Assembly (NCBI GenBank): GCA_916610825.1
Contig: OU744449.1
Coordinates: 2,430,001 to 2,494,000, forward strand
Direction of reading: 5' to 3'
DNA from: Haliclystus octoradiatus
Lineage: Eukaryota; Cnidaria; Staurozoa; Stauromedusae; Haliclystidae
Length of the DNA: 64,000 bases
Positions 11,208 through 22,700 of the stretch are shown here, piece after piece. A program made the translations under genes and the position numbers. The notes beneath the pieces are model-generated. The model ran no database searches and was not told where the DNA came from. It worked only from the letters and a program-made list of their open reading frames with translations. Position 1 is the first letter of the stretch. Each line of letters opens with the position of its first letter.

Positions 11208-11371
11208 AATAATAATGAAATGAAGTCAAAGACTAAACATTCTTTTACTGTTACTTAAAGTTTCTCGCTTTATGCGATCATCAGTATATTCTGTCTGATG
11301 ATCGCATAAAGCGAGAAACTTTAAGTAACAGTAAAAGAATGTTTAGTCTTTGACTTCATTTCATTATTATT
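11208..11371. mobile_element. Foldback element 3 (77-bp perfect arms) with hammerhead
   Basis: Arms 11208-11284 and 11295-11371 appear perfectly complementary, with a 10-bp spacer. The right arm forms a complete + strand hammerhead. The left arm carries the same core but lacks the partner strand of stem I, so its minus-strand version should not fold. Confidence 0.8.
11291..11331 (+). ncRNA. Type I hammerhead ribozyme 3
   Basis: Stem I CTGT/ACAG. Core CTGATGA. Stem II TCGC-ATAAA-GCGA. GAA. Stem III ACT-TTA-AGT. Cleavage triplet GTA. It differs from the other two in stems I and II while keeping pairing, so the changes are compensatory. Confidence 0.85.
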
Positions 11372-13731
11372 ATATATATAACAAGCCTTCGGCTTGCGGC
11401 CTGCGCCCGGGGCCAGTCAGCCTTCGGCTTCCTCGAAGAGGTCGCTTCGCTCCCGTTAGTAGCCTGCAGTATGTCTTGTCAAAGAGAATGTCAATGAAAC
11501 AAAATAGTCATGAGAAGGAATTAAAAATGCAGAACAACACTGATAATTCATTTCAGTTTTGATAATTAATCGTTACATACATGTAAAGCATAGTGAAAAG
11601 GAGATAATTGATACTCATAATTGTATTGTACTACATATTTCAAATCAAATATATTTATAAATATGGGTTATCCATAAGTACCTTTTATGTTGACTACATA
11701 GTTCAAATAAAATAAATATGGATTGTGTGTTAGGTATTGCAGTTAATGAACTTGTTTTCACAATGAAAGGCATTGGTATGTAAATATTATTGCTGTATTG
11801 GTTGAGTGAATCTCAGCATGAGTCATTGAGTGGTATTGGTAGCAACAACAGGTGATTCTGAAATTTGATACAGTAAATTACATAAATGAGAGAACAAACT
11901 CTAATATTTTATTAACTTTAGCCAACTTCTCACAGAGAGGACACATGTCTATAATGGTCACCATTCACATACCTCATATCATAATAATTAAAGTAAACAA
12001 TGTGTGGACACAGTGGACGTTGTCACTGCATGGCACAATATAAATGTATATTTCGACAAAAGGATAGGAGGCAGCTAGATTACAACTCCAATTTTGTATT
12101 TGTACAACTTACAACTGCTTGACGACTGAAAAGTACCACACTAATTCTCTGAATTATTTTTATTTGTTATGGGTCAAATAACTGTGTGTGCAGTGCAGTG
12201 TGGATAACAGAACAGAACTGCTGACATAAAACGGTGACACAGTAAATCCTTTCTTCCAACGAAGAACAGTTCATAACAAATCAAGCTAATATTGGCGTTA
12301 CAGTGACACAGTAATCTCTTCTGCCAACGATGACTTGATAACAAAGTAGGCTATTTGGGATTATGATACTTGAAAGAAAACTAAAAGTAACAATTGCCAT
12401 CAGAGTCCTGTAAGCCCTCATGCAACAGGCCCTGTTGAACAGGGTAAAAACCACGGTAAAAGTGACTTCGACAGACTTTACATGAAGCATTTAAACATTT
12501 AAGTTGTAAAAGACTTACCAAGAATTGTGTTTCTGTTTGTGATGTTAAATGGAGTATTGTTGGACCACTTCTCCTTCTAGGAATATTGGAATACTTTTGC
12601 AAAATATGATGAAACACTTTTACAAAATATTGGCAGCCATTAAAATAAAGCGTGCTCTAAAATTCGTGATGTTGCTAGGCATGACGGGATACACCAAGGA
12701 AAGCAGTTTATTTTCACATAACTTCCGTCGAAATATCACGATTTTGGAAATTTTAATCGCAATTTATGAGCAATTTATAGCATTTTAAACTGTAAAAACA
12801 AAACGTCGGATAGCCAGAGGCCTATAGATAACCCAGAAGCGTATAAGAAGTTTGGAAAGTGCTCTGCGGAGAAGGAGTTTAACAATAATGAAACAATGGT
12901 GATTTGATCACCGACACGGTTTGCGTATTATTATTATTAATATATATATACATATTGATGTGAATTGATTTGATAAAGAGATTTGAGTCGTTTGAGTCTG
13001 CGCGCAGATTAACGAGCAGCGTTCTAATTGGATAACTAGCACATGTAGGAGGTGTACCGGGAAACACTGGTATTTTTAATGCAAAATGTCAGTAAACAGT
13101 ACTTTTTGGGGTATTGTTTCGAGCTAGCCCCCCCCCAATTTTGGGGACATCATAACAATTAATATTTCTATAAGTCTATTTAAAATAACCATTTGTGACA
13201 GGTATTGATTTTCTATTGGATCATACTCCTGTACACACAGATTGTGGATTGTAGATTGTGGATTGTAGATTGTGGGTTGTAGATTAGCAGACTGCAATTA
13301 TTTCTATAAAGTATCCTTGCAACATATCAGGAATTACTTGTTAAAATAATCAGCTTAAAATTAATAAAATAGAAATTAAATTAGATTATTCCTCTTCAAT
13401 TTCCTTGATATATGATCTGTGAAATATGATAATAATTATAATTTGATTATTTATATTACCATTTTACATGTTTTAATTAGGTATTTAAATAGGTTAAAAT
13501 ACAAGCCAGAACTGTTGTAAAATTCGACCTAACATATAATTATATCAGTTTTATTCTATAGTACATTTCTACATTTTTAGAAATTAGATCGTGTTGATGG
13601 CAAACTGTGTACAAACAAGTAATGATATCATGCTGTGAAATACGATACAACTCAAATGGATTCAGCAACAATATTCTCTTCTATACTCGTGACAGATTCG
13701 AGAGTCTTAAAATTTGATAAATTTAGTTGAA
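11372..13731. other. Intergenic region with a GC-rich patch and minor repeats
   Basis: At about 11382-11465 a GC-rich patch contains the short stem 'aagccttcggctt' and related CTTCGG motifs. It is clearly unlike the AT-rich surroundings. At about 12230-12355 a roughly 60-bp sequence is imperfectly duplicated ('gtgacacagtaa...ccaacga'). At 13240-13284 a short tandem of 'gattgtggattgta' occurs. No protein-coding gene is recognised. Confidence 0.5.
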
Positions 13732-16700
13732 TTAGTATCCTAGCCATTTTGATTGAGCCTCATTCAGTTGTTCAGTCTGTCGAGTATCAGTTAAGTTTAC
13801 ATCATTTACCATTTCGTCCATGTCTTCTAACTCAGATCTTTCAAGAAATTCAAAATCATTTTCTTCCTTTTGTGCTGTTGAAAATTGTTCTTCAGATGTT
13901 ACTGGATAATGTTGATTATGAGGCATTGCCTCGGTTTCATCATAATGTATTGATTCGTCTTCATCATAAGGTATAGCCTCTGCTTCATCATCAGTATACT
14001 CATTATCTAATTCATTACGAGGCTCTTGTCTATGTTGAATAATACTTGTATTATGATCTGGGAATGATAATCCTCCATGGAATTCATCATAAGTTTCCAT
14101 AAGACTATCGTAATGGGAAAGAGTAGGCATAGATGTTAGTTCAGGTGTTAGCCTTCCATTGTCACCGTGCCAATCTTCAACTGAAAGAGATAAACTCACG
14201 TCTAAACGACCAGATCGAGAGAGACAAAATACGCAGTCGTAATAAGCTTGAAAGTTTTTTATTCATCAGGTCCACTCCTTGTGTTGCTCAAGTTTTGTTC
14301 TCAGAAGCAATAACATCATCAATTTATAGAGCTAATATATGGAAAATCTTCGAATATAGAGAAAAAAAGCTGTAGATTTTCTTATCGAAGGTTTATTGTG
14401 ATCATTTCAAACTTAATAGAAAAAAGGAATAGAACGCGCCTCGATTATATCATCATCATCATCATCATCATCATTATATATCAAGGCATACTCATATGGA
14501 AATTATGGAAATAAATTTATAACATATGGCCACATTCCACAATCTTATTATCCTACACTGATTACTAGATAAATAATGTCAAGGAGTATTCGAAGTGAAT
14601 TCTTCTCGTATAGGTTACATGTTTGAAGAAGAATTAATGTTTAGTCATTAATAACTTTAGTAACTTTTCAAAGGCGTATACAATTCATTCACTCCTTAAC
14701 ATAATGTTATGAATTTTGCAATATGAGAAAACTTTGTTAACGCATGTTTGAAACCTGTCTGGTGATTCTTTAATATCTAAAAGAAGATGTTACTATTGTT
14801 TCATCATTCGCCCAACACATCTTGACCTAGTTGTGTTTGGAGCTCGGTCAGTCCATCATATAACGATTTAAAATTCAATTTCAATTCACAACGTTTTAAC
14901 TTGCAATGTCCTTGAAGGAAACGGAAATTTAACACAATAAAGTTGCATCATCCAATTTCAAAGTGCGAGTTTTGGACAATGAATTCGTAGAATTTCCAAA
15001 TACACGGATCAACTGATCAGCTAGCAGAATTCTGACATGATGTTTTCTGTCTTCCTTTGTTATTTCTCAGAATCAAATGAATTGCAAGATCCAATTAAGT
15101 AACAGTCAAACCTGTTACAACGTTCATCTCTATACAGTGGCCATCTGCATACAGTGGTCACTTTGAGCAATGTCAAGATTAGACTAGTATTTTTATCGAA
15201 TTAAACCTGTGAATAACGGCCGCCTGCATATAGCGGTCAATTACAATACATCTCATAGCTGATGTTATATACATGTTTTATTGTAATTGATTTGATAGCT
15301 TACCTGAGCCTCGGGATTCAAATGATACACCAGCATTCCCGTGATAAAATTCCATGCTATCACTCAATTCTGTTGATTCATCATTTACAGCCGCAGACGA
15401 CAAGATATCTGATATCACTGGGTTTTGATCAGGTAAAAATTCATCTTCACTATCAGACAAACGATGGACGTCGAACGGTACTGAAATAAACAAAAATAGA
15501 AGTCAAATAAAATTGGATGGTCTCTATGTTGGGTACATGGCCGTCAATCTGGAGGGTATGTTGGGTGCAGCAGCCCGGATAAATCGAGAGATAAATATTT
15601 TGAGAAAACATGTAGGCAATTTTGAGACGTAAGAGAGAAAAATCGTTCAATTTTAAAGGTTTTGATGTATTAAAGTCTCCAGTTGAGCTTTTGGTGGGCA
15701 AAATTAGAAATACCCTCGTTCAAGAACAAGTGCCATTGATGGCTCTCATGTGCTTGGGTGAAATGGAATAGTATTTCAATAACAATTTCTAAGGATTCCC
15801 ACACCAATGAGTCGTATTATGGCCTCCCCCTGTGACAGAACATCATAAAGTAAGTAATGTTGACGGTGTCGCCCTATCGAAGGCACCTGTACAACTCCTC
15901 TATTTCTAGAAGAGTGGCTTTTTTGCTGAGAGCAATCATTTTAAACGCTCTTTGTTGATCTCAGCCGCAACACTGCAGATCAATTTCAACAGATTTCATG
16001 GCAGATAGGTCTCGATTGTCAATGTGCAACGATACGTCGCAGCTACTCACAATGTAATTCCCTCTGGACCATTCCATCTGCCATCAGAAGATGGTACTCA
16101 TTTGATGTTTCAGATAAAGTCAAGGCTGAGTTGAGCTTTGGGGGATTTGAACCACAGTCGATCAGATATTATTCGATCTGAAGTTCGGTTGCTTTGCCAT
16201 CTGAGCTAATCCTCCGACAGAACATCATGAACAGTTCATGAACAGTCCTTGAGCTTTTGGGCAATTTCACGTTCATGAACTCATTAACATTTTTTAACAC
16301 GGGTACAGCTGGGAAGCCAAGACGAGGGTAACCCATGTAGTTGTTAACAGTTTAAGAGATGTTCTAGGATTTCGGAAGGCTAAACATAGTGTCAGACACT
16401 ATGAAATGAAAAGTATTCAATCTAAAAAGCATGAAGCACTGCATTCAAAAATGTAATCTGCTCTTACTTTGAACAGTAGGGCAGTTGATATCACGTCGCC
16501 GTCTCGTCTGAGTATGATTCCATTGTGTTATCATTGGATGAAATAGCTGTTCCATTTTAGAATATGCCTTTTGCAGTATCCCATGATGCTTCAAAGAAGG
16601 GTAAAAGAGTAAAAGTGAGCCTAGAGAGATAATTCAGATACAGATTAAGTTACATCATACATATATGATAAATTATAGAAATCAATTATTAGATAAAAAC

Positions 16701-19700
16701 GTATATCTGAAGGTGTTCCATGCTTAGTTAAAATATAAAACAGAGCATAATATACATAATTAAAAACAAAGATGAGACAAAAGCAATTTCCGTAACTTGG
16801 AGGTTCATACATTGATTTTACGGCCATCAGACAATTGATGATCACTGAAATTCAATAAATGACTGGATAAATGTGTGATTCTCGTCTCATCATGAATCCA
16901 GTTTTAAGAACGAGTTTCTCTCTCGTAGTTTGGTTATCAGAAGGTTAAAAAAATTATATAATAGGGATACCCAAGAAGGCAATAGATAATATATTCTTGA
17001 TCTATTTAATATCATTAGGTTTCAAAAACAATTTCTGTATTGCTCTAAGTACTGTTGCTTTTACGCATTGACCTTTAAAGTTGAATTAGCAGTGCAACTA
17101 AGTGTCATTTTACAGTAGGACTTTGATCTGTGACTAAAAACTGAAGCAACTTACTACGGTGAAGCCTGTCTATAGTGGCCAGTTATAAAACTAGAGAATA
17201 TTGACCAAGGGATGTGACCTTTATTTAGAGGTTGAATTCAACAGAAATTAACATTTGTAACGTTAATTACTATTAATCTGAATAAAAATGATTTCTAACA
17301 TTGCATTCAATATTAACCAAATCTTAAACACTTTCTGGTAAACATGAGAATTGAGGAAGGCGTAACATAATTACAAACAACAGCAGGTTGATTTCTTACG
17401 CCTTTCTTGTGTCTCATAGCAACCTGTATTGCACATGCACAAGAAAGGGTTTGATATTTGATTTATAACATCTACTAGAAAAGCTTGTATCAGCAAACCC
17501 TGGTTCAAATCAATGTTTTTGTTTACCTAGGTTACAGTTTGTCATGGTCAAATAATAACATTTGTACTCATTTTGAATCACAAATCGAAAAGTGTTTGTG
17601 ACAGTGTTTTGATATTGATGAAAGTTTTGCTTGTTCCATTTTATAACATTACCTAAGCAATAAAGAACCTCTTTTAAAGGAAGATAGCCAATTATAAAAA
17701 GCAAAGCGACAACGTACAAACCAACAAATAAAGCAAACTGAAATGAAAAAAAAAAATATATCAGCATGAATTTGAGAAATACTGGCCAGGCAACAAAGGC
17801 AGTATACAAGTGGGAGCCTGTCCTCCGTTGTATTCGCCAGTCAACCTCTGCGAAACAGTTCAGGAGTTCATGAACAGTTCATGAACAGTTCATGAACGTT
17901 CAATGGCCCCAAATTTTCATTAACTGTTCTTCAAATGTCTGTGAGGGTTCATGAACTGTTCATGAACTCCTGAACTTCAACAATTCTAAAATTTAGAAAA
18001 CCTACTCTGTGAGAGTACAAACCTCTTGAAGCCTCGTAGGTGCAAATCAGAGCCATCTATTTACAAGAGTTGGGACACTTCTGCCATTTTTGTATCTTTT
18101 TGCCTGGACCCGAGCACGTTTTTAACAGTGCGCATGTGCAGGAGAATGTTGTGTGTTTTTTTCAGCCATATTGTATTGTATTTTTTCGCGCGTTTCACTT
18201 GAAATGATTGAGAACCTGTTTCCAAAAGAACAAAGATGGCATCCAAAAATCATGTGACTGGCATCTGTCCAATTGGAGACGATAGCGGCACATGAAAGCG
18301 TGTCCCAACTCTTGTAAATAGATGGCTCTGGTACAAATGCTTGCTTATTAGGGGACGTAATAAATACAAATACAAACATGTGTGCAACGACAAGGAATCG
18401 AACCCCAGCCTCTCGCACAAAGTACCAACACTCTACCACTGAGTTACCAGTGCACATGCAGTGTATACGAATTCAACGTTTGTTCTTATTCAATTTTTTT
18501 TTATAAACTTAGTGAAGACTTAGTGTAATGGTTAGGGCTTTGATTGAACCTTGGCCCGCAGGGTCTTTGGGTTCTATACACAGAGGCACTATTGGTTGAT
18601 GTCAGGAAGGGTATCCAGTCATTAAACTCGCACACACTCCAAAAAGAACTAGCAAATACCCAAACACCCTAGTGAAAAAACGCTGCTAGCTTACCGGGTT
18701 TGTGGTAAAAGAATACAAAATAAAAAGTGAGATAAAAAAGTTAATGAAATGTTTATGGCAACTTCATGAAATTTATAAAAGTTCATTAACAAATCCATAG
18801 TTGAAACAATTTGAAAACTGTGCTTTGCAGAAAAGCTTGCTACTGATGATTTTATATATTACTCTGAGCAGCACTGGCACTCAAAGTGGATCACAAAAAA
18901 TGTGCTACAGCAATCTGATGTATTGCAGAAGGCATTTAATTTCTGACATTATAACAATTATAGTTCACCTTGTGTGGAACATTGGATTTCAGATAATGAA
19001 TGTAAGTAATAATTTCTTCTGCTGTCAGCCAACAACATGTAACAAAATGACAAACATCCGCAAAGTTAAAATCAAGCCTAGAATGAAACAATTCAAAACC
19101 AATCAAGGCGGTTCATGAACAATTCATGAAAATTTAGGGCCATGTAACATTCATGAACTGTTCATGAACTCCTGAACTATTTTTTGCAAGGGCAGCGCAG
19201 GCAGTTGAATTATTCTGTTTTCCAAAGTCAAGATAAAGTTTATTTAACATTCATTGTTATGACTTTTGAGCCATAGCTCAGAGAAAATAGCTGTTTTATG
19301 TGACATAATATCCAAGGTTAGATACAAGTGTATAATGTTGTCTGAAACACTTTTGACTGTTGGTTTGATTTACAGAAGGATGATGCCTCCAATAAAATAT
19401 TTTTATCCTACACAGATTGATGTAAACAGTTTTTTTATCAAAAGTGCAAAATAGAAAAATAACAATGTCTGATGAGATGAAGTATGTTTCTTTTATTTCA
19501 TTTGGTCATTATACAGATTAACTCAGATTAGCTCAGGGCGGATTAGCTCAGATGGCAGAGCAACCAAACTTCAGATCGGATCATATCTGATCGACTGTGG
19601 TTCAAATCCCCCGAAGGTCAACTCAGCCTTGACTTTATCTGAAACATCAAATGAGTACCATCTGAGGATGGCGGCTGGAATGGTCCAGAGGGAATTGCAT

Positions 19701-22700
19701 TGTGAGTAGCTGCGGCGCATCGTTGCGCATTGACAATCGAGACCTCTCTGCCATGAAATCTGTTGAAATTGATCTGCAGTGTCGCGGCTGAGATCAACAA
19801 AGAGGGGGTAAAATCATTGCTCTCAGCGAAAAAAGCCACTCATCTAGAAATAGAGGAGTGGTACGGGTGCCTTCGTTAGGGCGACACCGTCTACATTACT
19901 TTTTTTCATTATACAGAGAAGAGCATACCTGTCGTAAATAATTGTAATGATGCCTAAAATAGTATCTTCTATTGAATCAACCCTGTATATAAAGGTCACC
20001 CCTGTATATTGTGGTCAACTTATCTACCTCTCATAGCTGGCTGTTACATACAGGTTTCACTGATAGTAGAGTTTTAAAACTGATAGTATATTGGGCAGTA
20101 GTCTGAGTAATGAAGACGTAAAATATGAAACCTTGAGGGTTACCTAGTACTCACAAACCTTGATTTCTCAACTTGAAAGTTAAAATCTGTTGAAGAAAAA
20201 TAAAGAAATTAATTATTATTAGATCGTACCTTGTTTGTTTGTTTTGTCATCTGTACACAAACCGGGTAAGCTTGCAGCTTTTTTTCACCGGGGTGGTTGG
20301 TTAATTTGTTAGTATTTTGAAGCTTGCGTGCGTTTAATAGCCGGATGCCCTTCCTGACGCCAACCTATAGTGCTCCGGCAAGGGATTGAACCCGAGACCC
20401 TGCGGGCCGTGGTCCAACGCTCTAGCCACTACACCAAGGCCGCACAGATGTGGTCAATTAATAACAATTATGTAAAATCAGTTGTGAAATTGTGTGAATG
20501 GGCTTTGGAAAGAATGTTATTTTTAAAAGCTACAAAAACAAAGTTGTGACATATTGTTATTATTATTTTGTTGACTTTTATGTTTGACTGTTGTACAGAA
20601 TAGACCCAATGAATCCAGTATTTTCAATTTGGAGAACCTTCGTAAAGTATTATATCATTTTTATTACAACAAGAAACATAATTAATCTTATAAAAGGGTA
20701 TGATATTTTATGGTCGACAGAGAATACTACAAATTGTTGTTATAACAACTGAATCATAACGCAATGTTCTGGTAACGATAAACGTAATCAAATAGGCTAG
20801 GCCTACAATCAATGTCTGGCAAAAAGTTCACCCTCCAAGAATCCAAGAACATTTTCGATATTTTCTTCTGAATTTTTTGTTGAGGTTTGACCTATAAACC
20901 GGAAGTATTATCAATTTTCTTCTGAGTTTGCTCTAGCCTTCCAGGATCTAGGATCCCAGGACCTCCACTTTTGTCGGACTCTGGATAATGCAATATTAAA
21001 ATTTTATCCAACAGGGATCATTTTTGACCTCCCTTTCCAGATAGCCTATAAATAATGATATGAGTATTATCTTGCATCAAGTACATCTTGTCCTCGAAGT
21101 AATATGAAATTCATAGATATAATATAATAGAATAGAATAGTGTATTTTAAGGCAGGCTCTTTAAACAACTTGATACAAACTTATGAATCTACCTTTCTAT
21201 TTTATACAAGTTTAACTAACAGATATGAAAAAAATCGCTTTCCACGGTCTGAACTGACACGTGGGAGAATGTAGGCTATAACTGTTTCCGTGTGTTATAT
21301 GGAGAATGACATGATCTTTTAAATAATTGTTCTAAGTTTGGACCATTTTCTCCTAGAGCTGATCGATGAGATGTCATGGCAGTTCTAAGTTCAACAGTGT
21401 CTTCAATTGTGAGCCAGTTTAGTTCATTTACTAAGATATAAGTCCCTCCGCACTCAGACAGCTCGCTCAGATGGATTAGGGGGATTAGCTCAGATGGAAG
21501 AGCAACCGAACTTCAGATCGGATCATATCTGATCGACTGTGGTTCAAATCCCCCTCAGGTCAACTAAGCCTTGACTTTATCTGAAACATCAAATGAGTAC
21601 CATCTGAGGATGGCGGATGGAATGGTCCACAGAGGGAATTGCGTTGTGAGTAGCTGCGGAGCATCGTTGCGCATTGACAATCAAGACCTATCTGCCATGA
21701 AATCTGTTGAAAGTGATCTGCATTGTCGCGGCTGAGATCAACAAAGAGCGTTTAAAACCATTGCTCTCAGCGAAAAAAGCCACTCGTCTAGAAATAGAGG
21801 AGTGGTATGGGTGCCTTCGGTAGGGCGACACCGTCTACATTTACTTACTTTACTTTGTACTCAGACAATTAGATTGTTTGAGAATTAATTTCTGCCAGTA
21901 AATATTCAGAATGAAGAAGATGCGAATAGTTATCGGTTCGTCTTTGAAACTGCAAACTGGTATCTCAAAATCACTAATTTCGCACTTCTCACTCACTTGA
22001 AAGTACAAACACACATTTCACGCCTCATAAAACTACCCTTGAGCTTATCCCCTCCAGGGTCCAACAACAGTAGGGATTGCTGGATCCAAGATCTTAGAAG
22101 GCTAGCGAAAATTCAGAAGATAGTGGATAATTATTTGATTTATAGGCCAAACCTCTACACAAAATTCAGAAAAAAAACTTTTAAATGCTCTGGGATTCTG
22201 GAAGGCTAAACATTTTTTTCAGACACTGTCCCCCTCTTTTAATAATAATGTATCATTCGACTTACATTTTTGGGCTTGTTTCCATGCTAGTTGTTTGAGA
22301 TCTGAGCTAATTGCAAATGCAACAAGAGAGCCATCAATCAGAATAGCAACAGCCCTCCATGTTGATGTTAACCAACACCTGATGACGAAGAAAGTAAAAG
22401 TTAATACTGTGATAGGTAGAGCAGATAATCAATTTAATGATCTCTGCAAGTTTAGTATAGGACTACTAAAGATGTACGAACCCGACCAGAACGAAGCAGT
22501 GGCGGCTCGTGGTATAAATAGTTGATGGGGCAGGAGGGTTGGTGAGGGTGCCTTCGGCACCCTATTTTCTAGGGGGTACAGGGGCATGCTTCCCCGGAAA
22601 ATTTTTCAAATTTGAGGTGTCATAGCCCTATCTGTGGCGTGATGTAAGCTTGAAATGTTGGCAAAAGGAGTATAATTTGAGATTGTCATACATACCTATA

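Noticed and set aside
12281..12788. Three short overlapping ORFs as a candidate gene
   Set aside because: No splice-consistent structure, no domain features, and overlapping frames on both strands.
17510..17809. 99-aa ORF with membrane segments as a separate gene
   Set aside because: Only 28 codons of it (17653-17737) are an exon, of the RETREG-like gene. The rest is intron read-through.
18122..18457. 111-aa minus-strand ORF
   Set aside because: Covers a hAT-like MITE and its flank. No domain signature.
19538..19612. Possible tRNA gene (A and B boxes present)
   Set aside because: The head of a SINE: the acceptor stem does not pair properly and there is a long insert after the anticodon loop. 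The same holds for the other copies.
19618..19839. ORFs of 68-76 aa on the minus strand at 19618-19839, 24305-24529 and 22991-23200
   Set aside because: They read the body of the tRNA-derived SINE in reverse. Their mutual similarity is due to the repeat.
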